From positions 1 through 64,000 of the forward strand of contig CABZKA010000001.1 of NCBI GenBank assembly GCA_902526165.1: DNA of 64,000 bases. The letters run 5' to 3'. The position numbers and the translations under genes were made by a program. The notes below the pieces were generated by a model. The model was not told the DNA's origin, did not search any database, and saw only the letters and a list, made by a program, of their open reading frames with translations. Origin of the DNA: an uncultured Bacteroidota bacterium. GTDB lineage: Bacteria; Bacteroidota; Bacteroidia; Flavobacteriales; Flavobacteriaceae. Numbering within the stretch: the first letter of the stretch is position 1; every line of letters begins with the position of its first letter. Shown here in pieces: positions 20,566 to 31,197 of the stretch.

Positions 20566-21699
20566 ATGAGTAATATACAAATGGTTGACTTAAAAAGTCA
20601 ATATTTAAAAATAAAGGCCCAAATTGATAAAGAGGTTTTAGATACAATTTCATCTACTAAATACATTAATGGCCCAAAAGTACATGAGTTTTCATCAAAT
20701 CTTTCTAAATACTTACGTTGTAAACATGTAATCCCATGCGCGAATGGAACAGATGCATTACAAATTGCTTTAATGTCCTGTAATTTAAAAGTTGGTGATG
20801 AGGTTATTTGCCCATCTTTTACATATGTTGCTACAGCAGAGGTAGTTGCTTTGTTAGGACTCAAACCAGTAATGGCAGATGTAGATAAAAACACCTTTAA
20901 TATGCGTGTTGATCACATTGAACCTTTAATCACTAAAAGAACTAAAGCCATTGTTCCAGTACACTTGTTTGGTCAATCTGCAAACATGGAAGAGATTTTA
21001 ATTTTAGCTAAAAAGCATGATTTATTTGTTATTGAGGATAATGCTCAAGCAATTGGTGCTAATTATAAATTTTCAAATGGTGAAATTAAAAAGACAGGCA
21101 CCATTGGTCACATTGGGACAACATCTTTCTTTCCATCAAAAAACTTAGGTTGCTATGGAGATGGTGGGGCTATGTTTACAAATGATGATAATCTTGCAGA
21201 AAATATGAAAATGATTGCAAATCATGGTCAAAATAAGAGATATTATCACAAAGTTACAGGCTGTAATTCTAGGCTTGATTCTATCCAGGCTGCAATACTA
21301 AATGTGAAATTAAAATACTTAGATGAGTACAATTCAAACCGGGAAAAAATGGCAAAAACTTATGATATTGGTTTTGATGATATAGAACATTTAAGCATTC
21401 CTTTTAGATCACCAAACTCAACTCATATATTTCATCAATATACATTAAAAACATCTGCTAAACACAGAGATAAATTGATAAAATATCTTTCTGAAAAAGA
21501 AATTCCTGCAATGATTTATTATCCCGTTCCGCTATACAGGCAAGAAGCATTTTCAAGTTATGTCCCTGAAAATTATTCCATTGAAAATATTGAAAAATTA
21601 TGTAGTTCTGTTTTTTCACTTCCAATACACTCTGAAAAGGAAAATTCTCAACAGGATAAGATAATTGAAGCGGTAAGATCTTTTTTTAATTCAATCTAA
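20566..21699 (+). CDS. DegT/DnrJ/EryC1/StrS family sugar aminotransferase
   Basis: PCANGTDALQIALM, EDNAQAIGA, SFFPSKNLGCYGDGGA (PLP Lys present). Confidence 0.9.
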   Translation: MSNIQMVDLKSQYLKIKAQIDKEVLDTISSTKYINGPKVHEFSSNLSKYLRCKHVIPCANGTDALQIALMSCNLKVGDEVICPSFTYVATAEVVALLGLKPVMADVDKNTFNMRVDHIEPLITKRTKAIVPVHLFGQSANMEEILILAKKHDLFVIEDNAQAIGANYKFSNGEIKKTGTIGHIGTTSFFPSKNLGCYGDGGAMFTNDDNLAENMKMIANHGQNKRYYHKVTGCNSRLDSIQAAILNVKLKYLDEYNSNREKMAKTYDIGFDDIEHLSIPFRSPNSTHIFHQYTLKTSAKHRDKLIKYLSEKEIPAMIYYPVPLYRQEAFSSYVPENYSIENIEKLCSSVFSLPIHSEKENSQQDKIIEAVRSFFNSI

Positions 21700-21700
21700 G

Positions 21701-22321
21701 TTGAGAAAATTTAAAAAATACGGTTTTGTTTTTTCGTTTTTATTACTTGCACTGAAAGTGTACCCCCAGTTAGAGGCTAAAGTAAATGTTTTGACATCAT
21801 TGGGTTTGATACCAAATGTTGGAATTGAGATACAAGTCGGTGAAAAAAACAGCATTCAACTAGATGTATTAGCCTCCTTCTGGAATAAATTAAACAATTC
21901 AAAAACACCACTACACATTAACCAGACATTTTTAGAATATAGGTTTTATAAAAAAAATGATTTAGCAGGGTTATTTATTGCTCCTCATCTCGGGTATGGG
22001 ATGTTTACATTAAAGAAACCTGAGTTTGCAATTATATACGATTTTTATGATGGTTCTGGATATGACAATAACACTTATCAGTCTGGAAGAGTTGCATTTT
22101 ATGGTTTAACTTTTGGCTTCAAAAAAAGAATTAACTCTAGACTTTCAATTGAAGCTTTTATTGGTGGCGGATATTCAATGGCCAATTATAAATTATATAG
22201 AGAAGATATAAGAATTGATTATCGCGACAATTGGAGAACATTTAATAGAAGTGGCGAATTAGTTGCATACCGCGGAGGTATCATGCTAAATTATAATTTT
22301 AAACCCTACAAATTAAAATAA
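21701..22321 (+). CDS. DUF3575-like outer-membrane-associated protein
   Basis: N-terminal signal, KVNVLTSLGLIPNVGIEIQVGEKNSIQLDV, C-terminal GGIMLNYNFKP; TTG start. Confidence 0.6.
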   Translation: MRKFKKYGFVFSFLLLALKVYPQLEAKVNVLTSLGLIPNVGIEIQVGEKNSIQLDVLASFWNKLNNSKTPLHINQTFLEYRFYKKNDLAGLFIAPHLGYGMFTLKKPEFAIIYDFYDGSGYDNNTYQSGRVAFYGLTFGFKKRINSRLSIEAFIGGGYSMANYKLYREDIRIDYRDNWRTFNRSGELVAYRGGIMLNYNFKPYKLK

Positions 22322-22328
22322 TTTATCA

Positions 22329-22371
22329 AGTACTATTATTACTCAAATTATTTAGTACTTTTATTACTTGA
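22329..22371 (+). repeat. Imperfect tandem repeat/interleaved inverted repeats directly upstream of the HTH regulator
   Basis: AGTACTATTATTACTCAA (22329) and AGTACTTTTATTACTTGA (22354) match 15/18 at 25-nt spacing; also TATCAAGTA/TACTTGATA arms. Confidence 0.5.
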
Positions 22372-22372
22372 T

Positions 22373-22876
22373 ATGTTAGAGGCATTGATTACATCAAAAA
22401 CACGCATAAGAATGCTCATTAAGTTTTTTATTGGACCTTCAAACAAAGGCTACTTAAACGGTTTGGCCTCAGAATTTAACGAGTCGACAAACTCGATTAG
22501 AAAAGAATTAAATAATTTATCAGATTCCGGATATTTAAAAAAGAAAAAATTAAATAATAAAATTATTTACAAAGCGAATAAGATTAACCCCATGTTCAAA
22601 ATTCTTCAAAAAATTGTTAGACAACATTTGGGTATTGAAGAGATTGTTGCAACAATTATTTCTAAAATTGGGGATGTTCATGAAATTAATCTTGTTGGAG
22701 ATTACGCTAAAGGAAAGGATTCAGGACTCATAAATATTGTGATAACTGGAAAAGAAATTGATAGAAAATATCTTGATAATCTAAAAGTAAAGCTTAAGAA
22801 CAAAATAGAAAGAGATGTGGAAATTCAGTTAAATGCAAAAATATCAAAGAAATGTATTCTCTTGTATAAAAAATAA
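22373..22876 (+). CDS. Winged-helix (ArsR-like) regulator with C-terminal nucleotidyltransferase-like domain
   Basis: N-terminal HTH (ASEFNESTNSIRKELNNLSDSGYLKKKKLNNKIIYKAN); C-terminal INLVGDYAKGKDSGLINIVITG resembles a degenerate MNT motif. Confidence 0.65.
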   Translation: MLEALITSKTRIRMLIKFFIGPSNKGYLNGLASEFNESTNSIRKELNNLSDSGYLKKKKLNNKIIYKANKINPMFKILQKIVRQHLGIEEIVATIISKIGDVHEINLVGDYAKGKDSGLINIVITGKEIDRKYLDNLKVKLKNKIERDVEIQLNAKISKKCILLYKK

Positions 22877-23324
22877 AACTGTGAATTGGCACGTTATATA
22901 CACTAAACATCGTCATGAAAAAAAAGTTGAACAAGACTTGATTTCTTTGGGAATTCAAGCATATTGTCCAACAAGAATTAAGTACAGATTTTGGTCTGAC
23001 AGAGTAAAGAAAGTAAATGTTCCTGTTTTACCATCAATGGTTTTAGTTAGAGTTGACGAAAAAAGTTTAAATTCTGTCTTTTATTCTAAGGGTGTAATCG
23101 GGTATATGTTTTGGCTAGGAAAAAGAGCAGTTGTAAGAGACCAAGAGGTTAAAGAGCTAAAGAAATCTTTATCAAATTATTATCTATCAAAACATGATGT
23201 AGGATCAAAAATAGGTGTCTCATCATTTGGAAATAATATTGGTACTATTGAAAAAAAATCAAAAAATAAAATCTGGGTTAGCTTAGAAAACCTAGCTTAC
23301 AAATTAAAACTGGAAACAGTTTAG
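22833..23324 (+). CDS. NusG/UpxY-family transcription antitermination protein
   Basis: WHVIYTKHRHEKKVEQDLISLGIQAYCPTRIKYRFWSDRVKKVNVPVLPSMVLVRV is a NusG N-terminal domain. GTG 22881 is an alternative start. Confidence 0.85.
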   Translation: MQKYQRNVFSCIKNKTVNWHVIYTKHRHEKKVEQDLISLGIQAYCPTRIKYRFWSDRVKKVNVPVLPSMVLVRVDEKSLNSVFYSKGVIGYMFWLGKRAVVRDQEVKELKKSLSNYYLSKHDVGSKIGVSSFGNNIGTIEKKSKNKIWVSLENLAYKLKLETV

Positions 23325-23389
23325 TTGATAAAATAAATTATAGAAATATGTATTTTACAATGTAACTTACATCAGCGGAGCTATTAATT

Positions 23390-24658
23390 ATGTCATATAT
23401 TTTTTCGTCAGAATCAGTCAGTGAAGGTCATCCAGATAAAATTGCAGATCAAATAAGTGACGCAATACTAGATGCCTTTTTAGCATTTGATAAAAACTCA
23501 AAAGTAGCTTGCGAGGTAATGGTTACAACTGGTCAGGTAATTATCTCAGGCGAGGTTAATTCAAAAGCATATGTTGATATTCAAAAAGTTGTTAGGGAAC
23601 AAATTAAAAAAATCGGTTATGATAATAGTGATTTAAAATTTGACTATAAATCATGTGGTATTTTAACATATATAAACGAACAATCACCTGACATTGCAAT
23701 GGGAGTTGAATCAAAGAATCCAAAACTTCAGGGCGCAGGTGACCAAGGTATTATGTTTGGCTATGCAAACAATGAGACGGATGAATATATTCCAATGACC
23801 CTAGATTTATCTCACAAAATATTAATTGAATTGGCTGCAATAAGAAAATCCAGAAATGAGATGAAATATCTGAGACCGGACTCGAAATGTCAAGTTACAA
23901 TTCAGTACGATAATAAAAACAGACCAGAAAAAATAATATCAATTGTATTGTCTACCCAGCATGATGAATTTGACTCTGATAAAATAATGCATGAAAAGAT
24001 AGAAGACGATATTAAAAGTATTTTAATTCCTAAAATAAAAAAAATAAATTCATCTTACCGAAGACTTTTATCAGATGTTAACATAAAATATTTTATTAAT
24101 CCTACTGGAAAGTTTGTCATAGGCGGACCTTACGGTGATACTGGCCTTACGGGGAGAAAAATTATTGTTGATACATATGGAGGTAGAGGGAGTCATGGTG
24201 GAGGTGCCTTCTCAGGTAAGGATTCAAGCAAAGTTGACAGGAGTGCTGCGTATGCTGCAAGGCATTTAGCAAAAAATATTGTGGCATCTGAAATTGCAGA
24301 TGAATGTTTAATTCAATTAAGTTATGCAATTGGTAAGCCTGATCCGTTAGCATTATACGTAAATACTTATGGTACTAGTAAGTTATCAATTTCTGATAGT
24401 AAAATTTCATCAATTTTACTATCAGAAATTGATTTAACACCTTTTGGTATAATTAGAAGGTTAAAATTAACACATCCTATTTATTCTGAAACTGCATCAT
24501 ACGGACACTTTGGGAGAACATCCAAACAAACCTTCAAAGATTTTTCTTTTATCGATAAAAAAATGAATAAAATAAATGTTGAATTATTCACATGGGAAAA
24601 GTTAGATTATGTAGATTTGCTTTCTAAAATTTTTAAAGATTTTTATAATGAAAAATAA
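23390..24658 (+). CDS. metK: S-adenosylmethionine synthetase
   Basis: [62 protein letters not shown]. Confidence 0.97.
   Translation: MSYIFSSESVSEGHPDKIADQISDAILDAFLAFDKNSKVACEVMVTTGQVIISGEVNSKAYVDIQKVVREQIKKIGYDNSDLKFDYKSCGILTYINEQSPDIAMGVESKNPKLQGAGDQGIMFGYANNETDEYIPMTLDLSHKILIELAAIRKSRNEMKYLRPDSKCQVTIQYDNKNRPEKIISIVLSTQHDEFDSDKIMHEKIEDDIKSILIPKIKKINSSYRRLLSDVNIKYFINPTGKFVIGGPYGDTGLTGRKIIVDTYGGRGSHGGGAFSGKDSSKVDRSAAYAARHLAKNIVASEIADECLIQLSYAIGKPDPLALYVNTYGTSKLSISDSKISSILLSEIDLTPFGIIRRLKLTHPIYSETASYGHFGRTSKQTFKDFSFIDKKMNKINVELFTWEKLDYVDLLSKIFKDFYNEK
24385..24433. repeat. Perfect 22-bp inverted repeat with 5-nt loop inside metK
   Basis: ATCAATTTCTGATAGTAAAATT-TCATC-AATTTTACTATCAGAAATTGAT, read directly. 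Confidence 0.95.
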
Positions 24659-25970
24659 GATAAAAACTAAAAAAGCAATTTCTTACAAAGTCAAAGATAT
24701 AAGCTTAGCTAAATGGGGAAGAAAAGAAATTGAGCTTGCTGAGTCTGAAATGCCTGGTTTGATGGCTCTCAGAAAAGAATATGCAAAATCAAAGCCATTG
24801 ACTGGAGCAAGAATTGCAGGGTGCTTGCATATGACTATTCAAACTGCAGTATTGATTGAGACCTTAGTGGAACTGGGGGCCGATGTTAGATGGAGTTCCT
24901 GCAATATTTTTTCAACTCAAGACCACTCTGCAGCAGCAATTGCTGCAACAGGAATACCTGTTTTTGCATGGAAGGGAATGAGTGAGGAAGAATTTAACTG
25001 GTGCATAGAACAAACATTATTTTTTGGAAAAGAAAATAAACCTTTGAATATGATATTAGATGATGGCGGTGATTTAACAAATTTAGTTTTGGATAATTAC
25101 CCTGAACTCATAAATGGCATTAGAGGAATAAGTGAGGAAACTACAACTGGCGTTTTGAGGCTTTATGAAAGAGAAAAAAAAGGAACATTGCCTAAACCTG
25201 CAATCAATGTAAATGATTCAGTAACAAAAACAAAATTTGATAACAAGTATGGTTGTAGAGAGTCAGCCGTAGATGCGATAAGAAGGTCTACGGATTTGAT
25301 GTTAGCAGGCAAAAGAGTAGTGGTATGTGGATACGGTGATGTTGGAAAAGGAACAGCAGCATCTTTTGCTTCTGCAAATTGTATTGTCACTGTCACTGAA
25401 ATTGATCCAATTTGTGCATTGCAGGCTGCTATGGACGGCTTTGAAGTAAAAAAATTATCAACTGTTATTTCTGATGTTGACATAGTAGTAACAGCAACTG
25501 GAAATAAGGATATAGTGAATGAAAACCACTTCTTGAAAATGAAAAACAATGCAGTTGTTTGTAACATTGGTCACTTTGATAATGAAATTGATATGAATTG
25601 GCTTAATCTAAATTACGGCCATTCTAAAACAGAAATTAAACCTCAAGTTGATCAATATGAGCTAAATGGAAAACAAATAATTGTTTTAGCAGAGGGTAGG
25701 TTAGTTAATCTCGGCTGTGCAACTGGGCATCCAAGTTTTGTTATGAGTAATTCATTTACAAACCAAGTTTTAGCGCAAATTGAATTATGGATTAATCATA
25801 AAAAATACCATAATAAAGTATATACTTTACCTAAAATTTTAGACGAAAAAGTCGCTTCTTTACATATCGATAGTCTTAACATTGAATTAGAAAAGTTAAC
25901 TCAGGATCAAGCAAAATATATAAATGTAAATACTGAGGGTCCTTTTAAGTCAGATAATTATAAATATTAG
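24648..25970 (+). CDS. ahcY: Adenosylhomocysteinase
   Basis: [69 protein letters not shown]. Confidence 0.97.
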   Translation: MKNKIKTKKAISYKVKDISLAKWGRKEIELAESEMPGLMALRKEYAKSKPLTGARIAGCLHMTIQTAVLIETLVELGADVRWSSCNIFSTQDHSAAAIAATGIPVFAWKGMSEEEFNWCIEQTLFFGKENKPLNMILDDGGDLTNLVLDNYPELINGIRGISEETTTGVLRLYEREKKGTLPKPAINVNDSVTKTKFDNKYGCRESAVDAIRRSTDLMLAGKRVVVCGYGDVGKGTAASFASANCIVTVTEIDPICALQAAMDGFEVKKLSTVISDVDIVVTATGNKDIVNENHFLKMKNNAVVCNIGHFDNEIDMNWLNLNYGHSKTEIKPQVDQYELNGKQIIVLAEGRLVNLGCATGHPSFVMSNSFTNQVLAQIELWINHKKYHNKVYTLPKILDEKVASLHIDSLNIELEKLTQDQAKYINVNTEGPFKSDNYKY

Positions 25971-25974
25971 TAAA

Positions 25975-26799
25975 ATGAATAAATATAAAGTAGGCATTAT
26001 TGGAAATGGTTTTGTTGGTGAGGCACAAGCATTTGCTTTTTCACCAATATCAGAACTTAGAATCTATGATATTTCACCTGAAAGATCAAGTCATTCGCTA
26101 GATGAGGTACATGAATGCGATTTTATCTTTGTTTCAGTACCAACACCAATGTTTATTGACGGCCATCAAGATCTATCTTACATTAATAAAGTATTTGAAA
26201 AAGCTTGTGTTGGACCTATATATATTATAAAGTCGACTGTTTTGCCTGGAACTACAGATAAATTAATTTCAAAGTATGAAAAATTAAAAATCATTTTCTC
26301 ACCTGAGTTTCTAACAGAAAGAACTGCCAAAATTGATATGCTTACACAGTCGCGAATAATTCTTGGTGGAGAAAAAAGGTTGATTAGTCAGGTAAAATCC
26401 TTGTTTAATCGCAGATTCAAAAATAAAAATATTATTCTAACTGACTCTATAACAGCGGAGTTGATTAAGTATATGAACAATTCCTTTCTCGCTACTAAAG
26501 TTTCTATTATGAATGAATTTAAGCTCCTTTCAGACAAAATTGGTGCATCATGGGGTGATGCTTTGAACGGCTTTGCCTCTGACGGGAGAATTGGTGATAG
26601 TCATTTAGATGTTCCTGGTCATGATGGAAAACTAGGTTATGGGGGTACATGTTTTCCCAAAGACGTTAATGCCATAATCAATTTTGCAAAAAAAAATGGT
26701 ATCAATTTAAATTCCATTCAGGGAGGTTGGAAAACTAATTTGGAAGTTCGTCCAGAGAAGGACTGGGAAAATAATAAAGGAAGGGCTATTAGTGTCTGA
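25975..26799 (+). CDS. Short UDP-glucose/GDP-mannose dehydrogenase-family protein
   Basis: NAD-binding GIIGNGFVGEAQA, SVPTPM, catalytic-type GYGGTCFPKDVNAI; only 274 aa, lacks the usual C-terminal UDP-binding domain. Confidence 0.8.
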   Translation: MNKYKVGIIGNGFVGEAQAFAFSPISELRIYDISPERSSHSLDEVHECDFIFVSVPTPMFIDGHQDLSYINKVFEKACVGPIYIIKSTVLPGTTDKLISKYEKLKIIFSPEFLTERTAKIDMLTQSRIILGGEKRLISQVKSLFNRRFKNKNIILTDSITAELIKYMNNSFLATKVSIMNEFKLLSDKIGASWGDALNGFASDGRIGDSHLDVPGHDGKLGYGGTCFPKDVNAIINFAKKNGINLNSIQGGWKTNLEVRPEKDWENNKGRAISV

Positions 26800-27811
26800 A
26801 AAAGTAAACGTAAATAGAAAAGTACTCGTAACAGGAAGTGCAGGATTTATTGGTTATCACCTATCAAAATATCTAGTTGACAAGGGTTTTAGAGTGGTGG
26901 GGCTCGATAATATTAACGACTACTATGATATTAATTTAAAGTACTCAAGATTAAAACAACTGGGTATTGAAAAATCTGATGCTGAAAAATTTAATACAAA
27001 AATTTCAGTTAAAAATTTTTCATTCGTAAGATCGGATATATGTGATAAAAAAAGTCTAAATAAGTTATTTAATAATGAAAATTTTGATATTGTATGTAAT
27101 CTTGCTGCTCAAGCAGGAGTTAGGTATAGTTTATCAAATCCAGATACTTATATTTCAAGTAATATTTCAGGTTTTTTAAATATCCTTGAATGTTGTCGAT
27201 TCAATAATATTAAGCATTTAATTTATGCATCTAGCTCTAGCGTATATGGCGCAAACCAAAAAATACCCTTCAGTGTTAATGATAATGTTGACAAACCGAT
27301 TAGTTTATATGCAGCAACAAAAAAAAGCAATGAATTAATGGCTTACACATATAACCATCTTTTTAAAATTCCTAGTACTGGATTAAGGTTTTTTACTGTA
27401 TATGGGCCATGGGGGCGCCCTGATATGGCTTTATTTTTATTTACCAAAGCAATAATTGAAAAAAAACCAATCGAAGTATATAATTTTGGAAAAATGCAAA
27501 GAGATTTCACATATATTGATGACATTGTTGAGGGTCTTTATAAAATAATTATTGGTGAAAAAACTAAAGAAGCGAAGGTTTATAATATTGGTAATAATTC
27601 GTCAGTTGAATTATTACATTTTATAAAATGTATCGAGACCTGTCTTGGAATAAAAGCCGATAAAAATTTACTTCCCATCCAACCGGGAGATGTTTCAAAA
27701 ACATGGGCAAATGTTGATAATTTAATTGAAGACTACAAATACCAACCAAAAACAAAAGTTGAATTTGGAATATCAAAGTTTATAAAATGGTATTTAAACT
27801 ATTATAGTTGA
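26792..27811 (+). CDS. NAD-dependent epimerase (UDP-glucuronate 4-epimerase-like)
   Basis: VTGSAGFIGYHLSKYLVDKGFRVVGLDNINDYYDINLKYSRL, AAQAGVRYSLSNPDTYISSNISGFLNILE; GTG start. Confidence 0.88.
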   Translation: MSEKVNVNRKVLVTGSAGFIGYHLSKYLVDKGFRVVGLDNINDYYDINLKYSRLKQLGIEKSDAEKFNTKISVKNFSFVRSDICDKKSLNKLFNNENFDIVCNLAAQAGVRYSLSNPDTYISSNISGFLNILECCRFNNIKHLIYASSSSVYGANQKIPFSVNDNVDKPISLYAATKKSNELMAYTYNHLFKIPSTGLRFFTVYGPWGRPDMALFLFTKAIIEKKPIEVYNFGKMQRDFTYIDDIVEGLYKIIIGEKTKEAKVYNIGNNSSVELLHFIKCIETCLGIKADKNLLPIQPGDVSKTWANVDNLIEDYKYQPKTKVEFGISKFIKWYLNYYS

Positions 27812-27818
27812 TAAATTC

Positions 27819-28865
27819 ATGAATATTTTAATAACAGGCGGAGCGGGATTTATTGGATCACATCTAGTGAGAAGATTTGTTAACGTTTATCCTAATTACA
27901 ATGTTTACAACATGGATATTTTAACTTATGCTGGAAATCTTGAAAATTTAAGAGATGTTCAAACAAGTAAGAATTATAAATTCTTATATGGTGATATTTC
28001 TGATCAATCTTTTGTTAATGAAATGTTTCAGAAATATAAGTTTGAAGGTGTTATAAATTTAGCAGCAGAGTCCCATGTAGATAGATCAATTTTAAATCCT
28101 AACTCATTTGCCAAAACTAATATTTTAGGCACAATTAATTTGATGAATTCATTTATTGAATTATGGAAAAATAATTGGAAAAACAAAAAGTTTTATCAAA
28201 TAAGTACGGATGAAGTGTATGGAAGTTTGGGTGAAACTGGTTTCTTTACTGAAACTAGCCCATATAATCCTAATTCACCATATTCAGCATCCAAAGCTTC
28301 TGCAGATCATTTCGTAAGGTCATATGGAGAAACATTTAATATGCCATTTTTGATTAGTAATTGTTCAAACAATTATGGTCAAAATCAATTCCCAGAAAAG
28401 TTAATTCCGCTATTTATTAATAATATCATTAACAACAAGCCTTTACCAGTATACGGTGATGGTAATTATACACGTGATTGGTTATATGTTAAAGATCATG
28501 TTTTAGCTATTGATTTGATTTTCCACAAAGGAAAAAATAAAGAAACTTATAATATTGGTGGATTTAATGAATGGAAAAATATTGATTTAGCTGAAACGTT
28601 ATGCAAAATCTTAGATAATAAACTAGGTAATAAAATTAATTCAAGTAAAAAATTAATAAGGTTTGTTAAGGATAGGCCTGGACATGATTTACGTTATGCC
28701 ATTGACGCATCTAAAATAAATAATACCTTAGACTGGCACCCTTCATTATCATTTGAAGAAGGACTTTCTATTACTGTTGATTGGTATTTATCAAACTTAG
28801 AATGGCTCAACAGTATCAAATCAGGAAATTATATTACCTATAACGACAAACATAAATACAACTAA
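27819..28865 (+). CDS. rfbB: dTDP-glucose 4,6-dehydratase
   Basis: [58 protein letters not shown]. Confidence 0.95.
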   Translation: MNILITGGAGFIGSHLVRRFVNVYPNYNVYNMDILTYAGNLENLRDVQTSKNYKFLYGDISDQSFVNEMFQKYKFEGVINLAAESHVDRSILNPNSFAKTNILGTINLMNSFIELWKNNWKNKKFYQISTDEVYGSLGETGFFTETSPYNPNSPYSASKASADHFVRSYGETFNMPFLISNCSNNYGQNQFPEKLIPLFINNIINNKPLPVYGDGNYTRDWLYVKDHVLAIDLIFHKGKNKETYNIGGFNEWKNIDLAETLCKILDNKLGNKINSSKKLIRFVKDRPGHDLRYAIDASKINNTLDWHPSLSFEEGLSITVDWYLSNLEWLNSIKSGNYITYNDKHKYN

Positions 28866-28866
28866 A

Positions 28867-29745
28867 ATGAAGGGAATTATTCTTGCTGGTGGTTCTGGAA
28901 CTCGATTATATCCAATCACAAAAGGGTTATCTAAGCAATTATTGCCAATATATGATAAACCTATGATATATTATCCCATTTCTGTTCTGATGTTAGCAGG
29001 CATAAGAGAAGTTTTAATTATTTCCACACCTAATGATTTACCAAATTTTAAAAATTTGTTGGGAGATGGAAGTCAAATTGGTATGTCTTTTATCTACAAG
29101 GAACAACCATCTCCTGACGGTCTTGCACAAGCTTTCATAATTGGAGAAAATTTTATCGGTGATGAAAATGTTTGTTTGATTCTAGGTGATAATATTTTTA
29201 ATGGTTATAGGTTAAGAGACTTGTTAAAGAAATCTATTAAAAATGTTGAGAATGATGGTTTGGCTACTGTTCTGGGTTATTATGTTAAAGATCCCCAGCG
29301 TTATGGCGTAGTGAAATTTGATAAAAATGGTAAGGCTTTAGAAATTGAAGAAAAACCTAAATTTCCAAAAAGTAATTATGCAGTTGTTGGACTCTATTTT
29401 TACCCCAACAGCGTTATTAAAATTGCAAAAAAAATTAAACCAAGCAAAAGAGGTGAGCTTGAAATAACAGACGTAAATAAAGTGTACTTAGACAAGGCAA
29501 ACTTAAAGGTTGAAGTGATGGGTCGAGGCTACGCTTGGTTAGATACAGGCACTCATGATTCATTGCTACAAGCATCAAATTATATTAAAACTATTGAAAA
29601 AAGACAGGGTCTTAAAGTTGCATGCTTGGAAGAAATTGCATGTGAAATGGGGTATATCTCTAAAGATAAGCTTAAGTTGTTAGCAACAACTTTAAAAAAA
29701 AATAATTATGGTCAGTATTTAATGAATAGGTTTGATGAATTATAA
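28867..29745 (+). CDS. rfbA: Glucose-1-phosphate thymidylyltransferase
   Basis: [46 protein letters not shown]. Confidence 0.97.
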   Translation: MKGIILAGGSGTRLYPITKGLSKQLLPIYDKPMIYYPISVLMLAGIREVLIISTPNDLPNFKNLLGDGSQIGMSFIYKEQPSPDGLAQAFIIGENFIGDENVCLILGDNIFNGYRLRDLLKKSIKNVENDGLATVLGYYVKDPQRYGVVKFDKNGKALEIEEKPKFPKSNYAVVGLYFYPNSVIKIAKKIKPSKRGELEITDVNKVYLDKANLKVEVMGRGYAWLDTGTHDSLLQASNYIKTIEKRQGLKVACLEEIACEMGYISKDKLKLLATTLKKNNYGQYLMNRFDEL

Positions 29746-29750
29746 ATAAT

Positions 29751-30323
29751 ATGGATTTTTTAAGATTAGAAATATCTGATTTAATTTTATGTCAGCCTAG
29801 TATTATTGGGGATAGAAGAGGTTATTTTGTTGAAACATTCAAAGAAAATAAATTAAATAATTTTTTAGGTTTTAAAGTCAAATTTTGTCAAGACAATGAA
29901 TCAAAATCTTCTTTTGGTGTCTTAAGAGGATTGCATTATCAATTAAAACCTTACGCCCAATCAAAATTGGTTAGGGTAATTAAAGGTTCTGTTTTAGATG
30001 TTGCTGTAGATTTAAGAAAATCTTCTCCAACTTTCGGTAAACATATATGCGTTGAGCTTAATGAAGATAATAAAAAACAATTGTTTATTCCAAGAGGATT
30101 TGCTCATGGGTTTGTAACTACTAGCAATGAAGCAATTATATCTTACAAGGTAGATAATTATTACAATTGTAAATCTGAAAGAGGCATTAATTATAATGAT
30201 AAATTTTTAAATATTGACTGGAAATTGCCTCATGATTCAATTATTCTATCCAAAAAAGATAAAAACAATTGTCATTTTAAAGATTCAGAATTTTTTGATT
30301 TTAGCCATAATCTTTATGCTTAA
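29751..30323 (+). CDS. rfbC: dTDP-4-dehydrorhamnose 3,5-epimerase
   Basis: DRRGYFVETFKENK, LRGLHYQ, RGFAHGFVT. Confidence 0.95.
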   Translation: MDFLRLEISDLILCQPSIIGDRRGYFVETFKENKLNNFLGFKVKFCQDNESKSSFGVLRGLHYQLKPYAQSKLVRVIKGSVLDVAVDLRKSSPTFGKHICVELNEDNKKQLFIPRGFAHGFVTTSNEAIISYKVDNYYNCKSERGINYNDKFLNIDWKLPHDSIILSKKDKNNCHFKDSEFFDFSHNLYA

Positions 30324-31188
30324 TATACTAATTACGGGGGGTAATGGTCAATTAGGATCAGAATTGAAAGAAATAAAAAATAATTATCCCGATTATAATT
30401 GTTATTTTACAGACGTTCAAGACTTAAATATTTGTGATAAAGAGTCTGTTAAAAGATTTATAAATAAAAAGTCAATTCAAATAATCATAAATTGTGCTGC
30501 ATATACTTCAGTTGATATGGCTGAAGAAGAGTTTAAAAAAGCTGATCAAATTAATCATATTGCTGTTGCAAACCTGTCTAAAATTGCAAAGCTTAATAAA
30601 ATAAAACTAATTCATATTTCAACTGATTATGTTTTTGACGGAAAATCTAAAATACCCTACAGAGAAGATGACCCAACTGAACCTCAAACTGTTTACGGTC
30701 ATACAAAGCTAATGGGAGAAAAAATTATGAAAGAAATCAATCCAAAGAACTCAATTATAATCCGAACATCATGGGTTTATTCAATTTATGGAAAAAATTT
30801 CTTAAAAACTATACTCAGGTTGGTAAAAACAAACAATCAAATAAATATTGTGAGTGATCAAATTGGAACACCAACATATGCAGCTAATTTGGCAAAGTTA
30901 GTTATGGACATTTTACCCAAAATTAAAAATAATGAGGTTCAGCTTTTTCATTACTCAAATGAAGGTAATTGTACATGGTATGAGTTTGCTACTGAAATTT
31001 TAGATGAAAATGATATAATAAAAATTAATCCTATTAAAGCCAAGGATTATCAAACTAAGGCCGTCAGACCTCTTTACTCTGTCTTAGATAAAACAAAGAT
31101 TAAAATGTTCTATAATGTTAAAATACCTAATTGGAAACATAGTCTTGAAATATGTAAAAATAGAATTAGTGCAGTCAAAAATTTTTAA
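30316..31188 (+). CDS. rfbD: dTDP-4-dehydrorhamnose reductase
   Basis: LNILITGGNGQLGSELKE, HISTDYVFDG, RTSWVYS. Start set at ATG 30316, overlapping the rfbC stop, instead of 30214. Confidence 0.92.
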   Translation: MLNILITGGNGQLGSELKEIKNNYPDYNCYFTDVQDLNICDKESVKRFINKKSIQIIINCAAYTSVDMAEEEFKKADQINHIAVANLSKIAKLNKIKLIHISTDYVFDGKSKIPYREDDPTEPQTVYGHTKLMGEKIMKEINPKNSIIIRTSWVYSIYGKNFLKTILRLVKTNNQINIVSDQIGTPTYAANLAKLVMDILPKIKNNEVQLFHYSNEGNCTWYEFATEILDENDIIKINPIKAKDYQTKAVRPLYSVLDKTKIKMFYNVKIPNWKHSLEICKNRISAVKNF

Positions 31189-31197
31189 ATACTATAA

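Noticed and set aside
23325-23389. SAM riboswitch upstream of metK
   Set aside because: The 65-nt leader is too short and shows only a small palindrome (ATGTAACTTACAT); no SAM-riboswitch architecture recognised.
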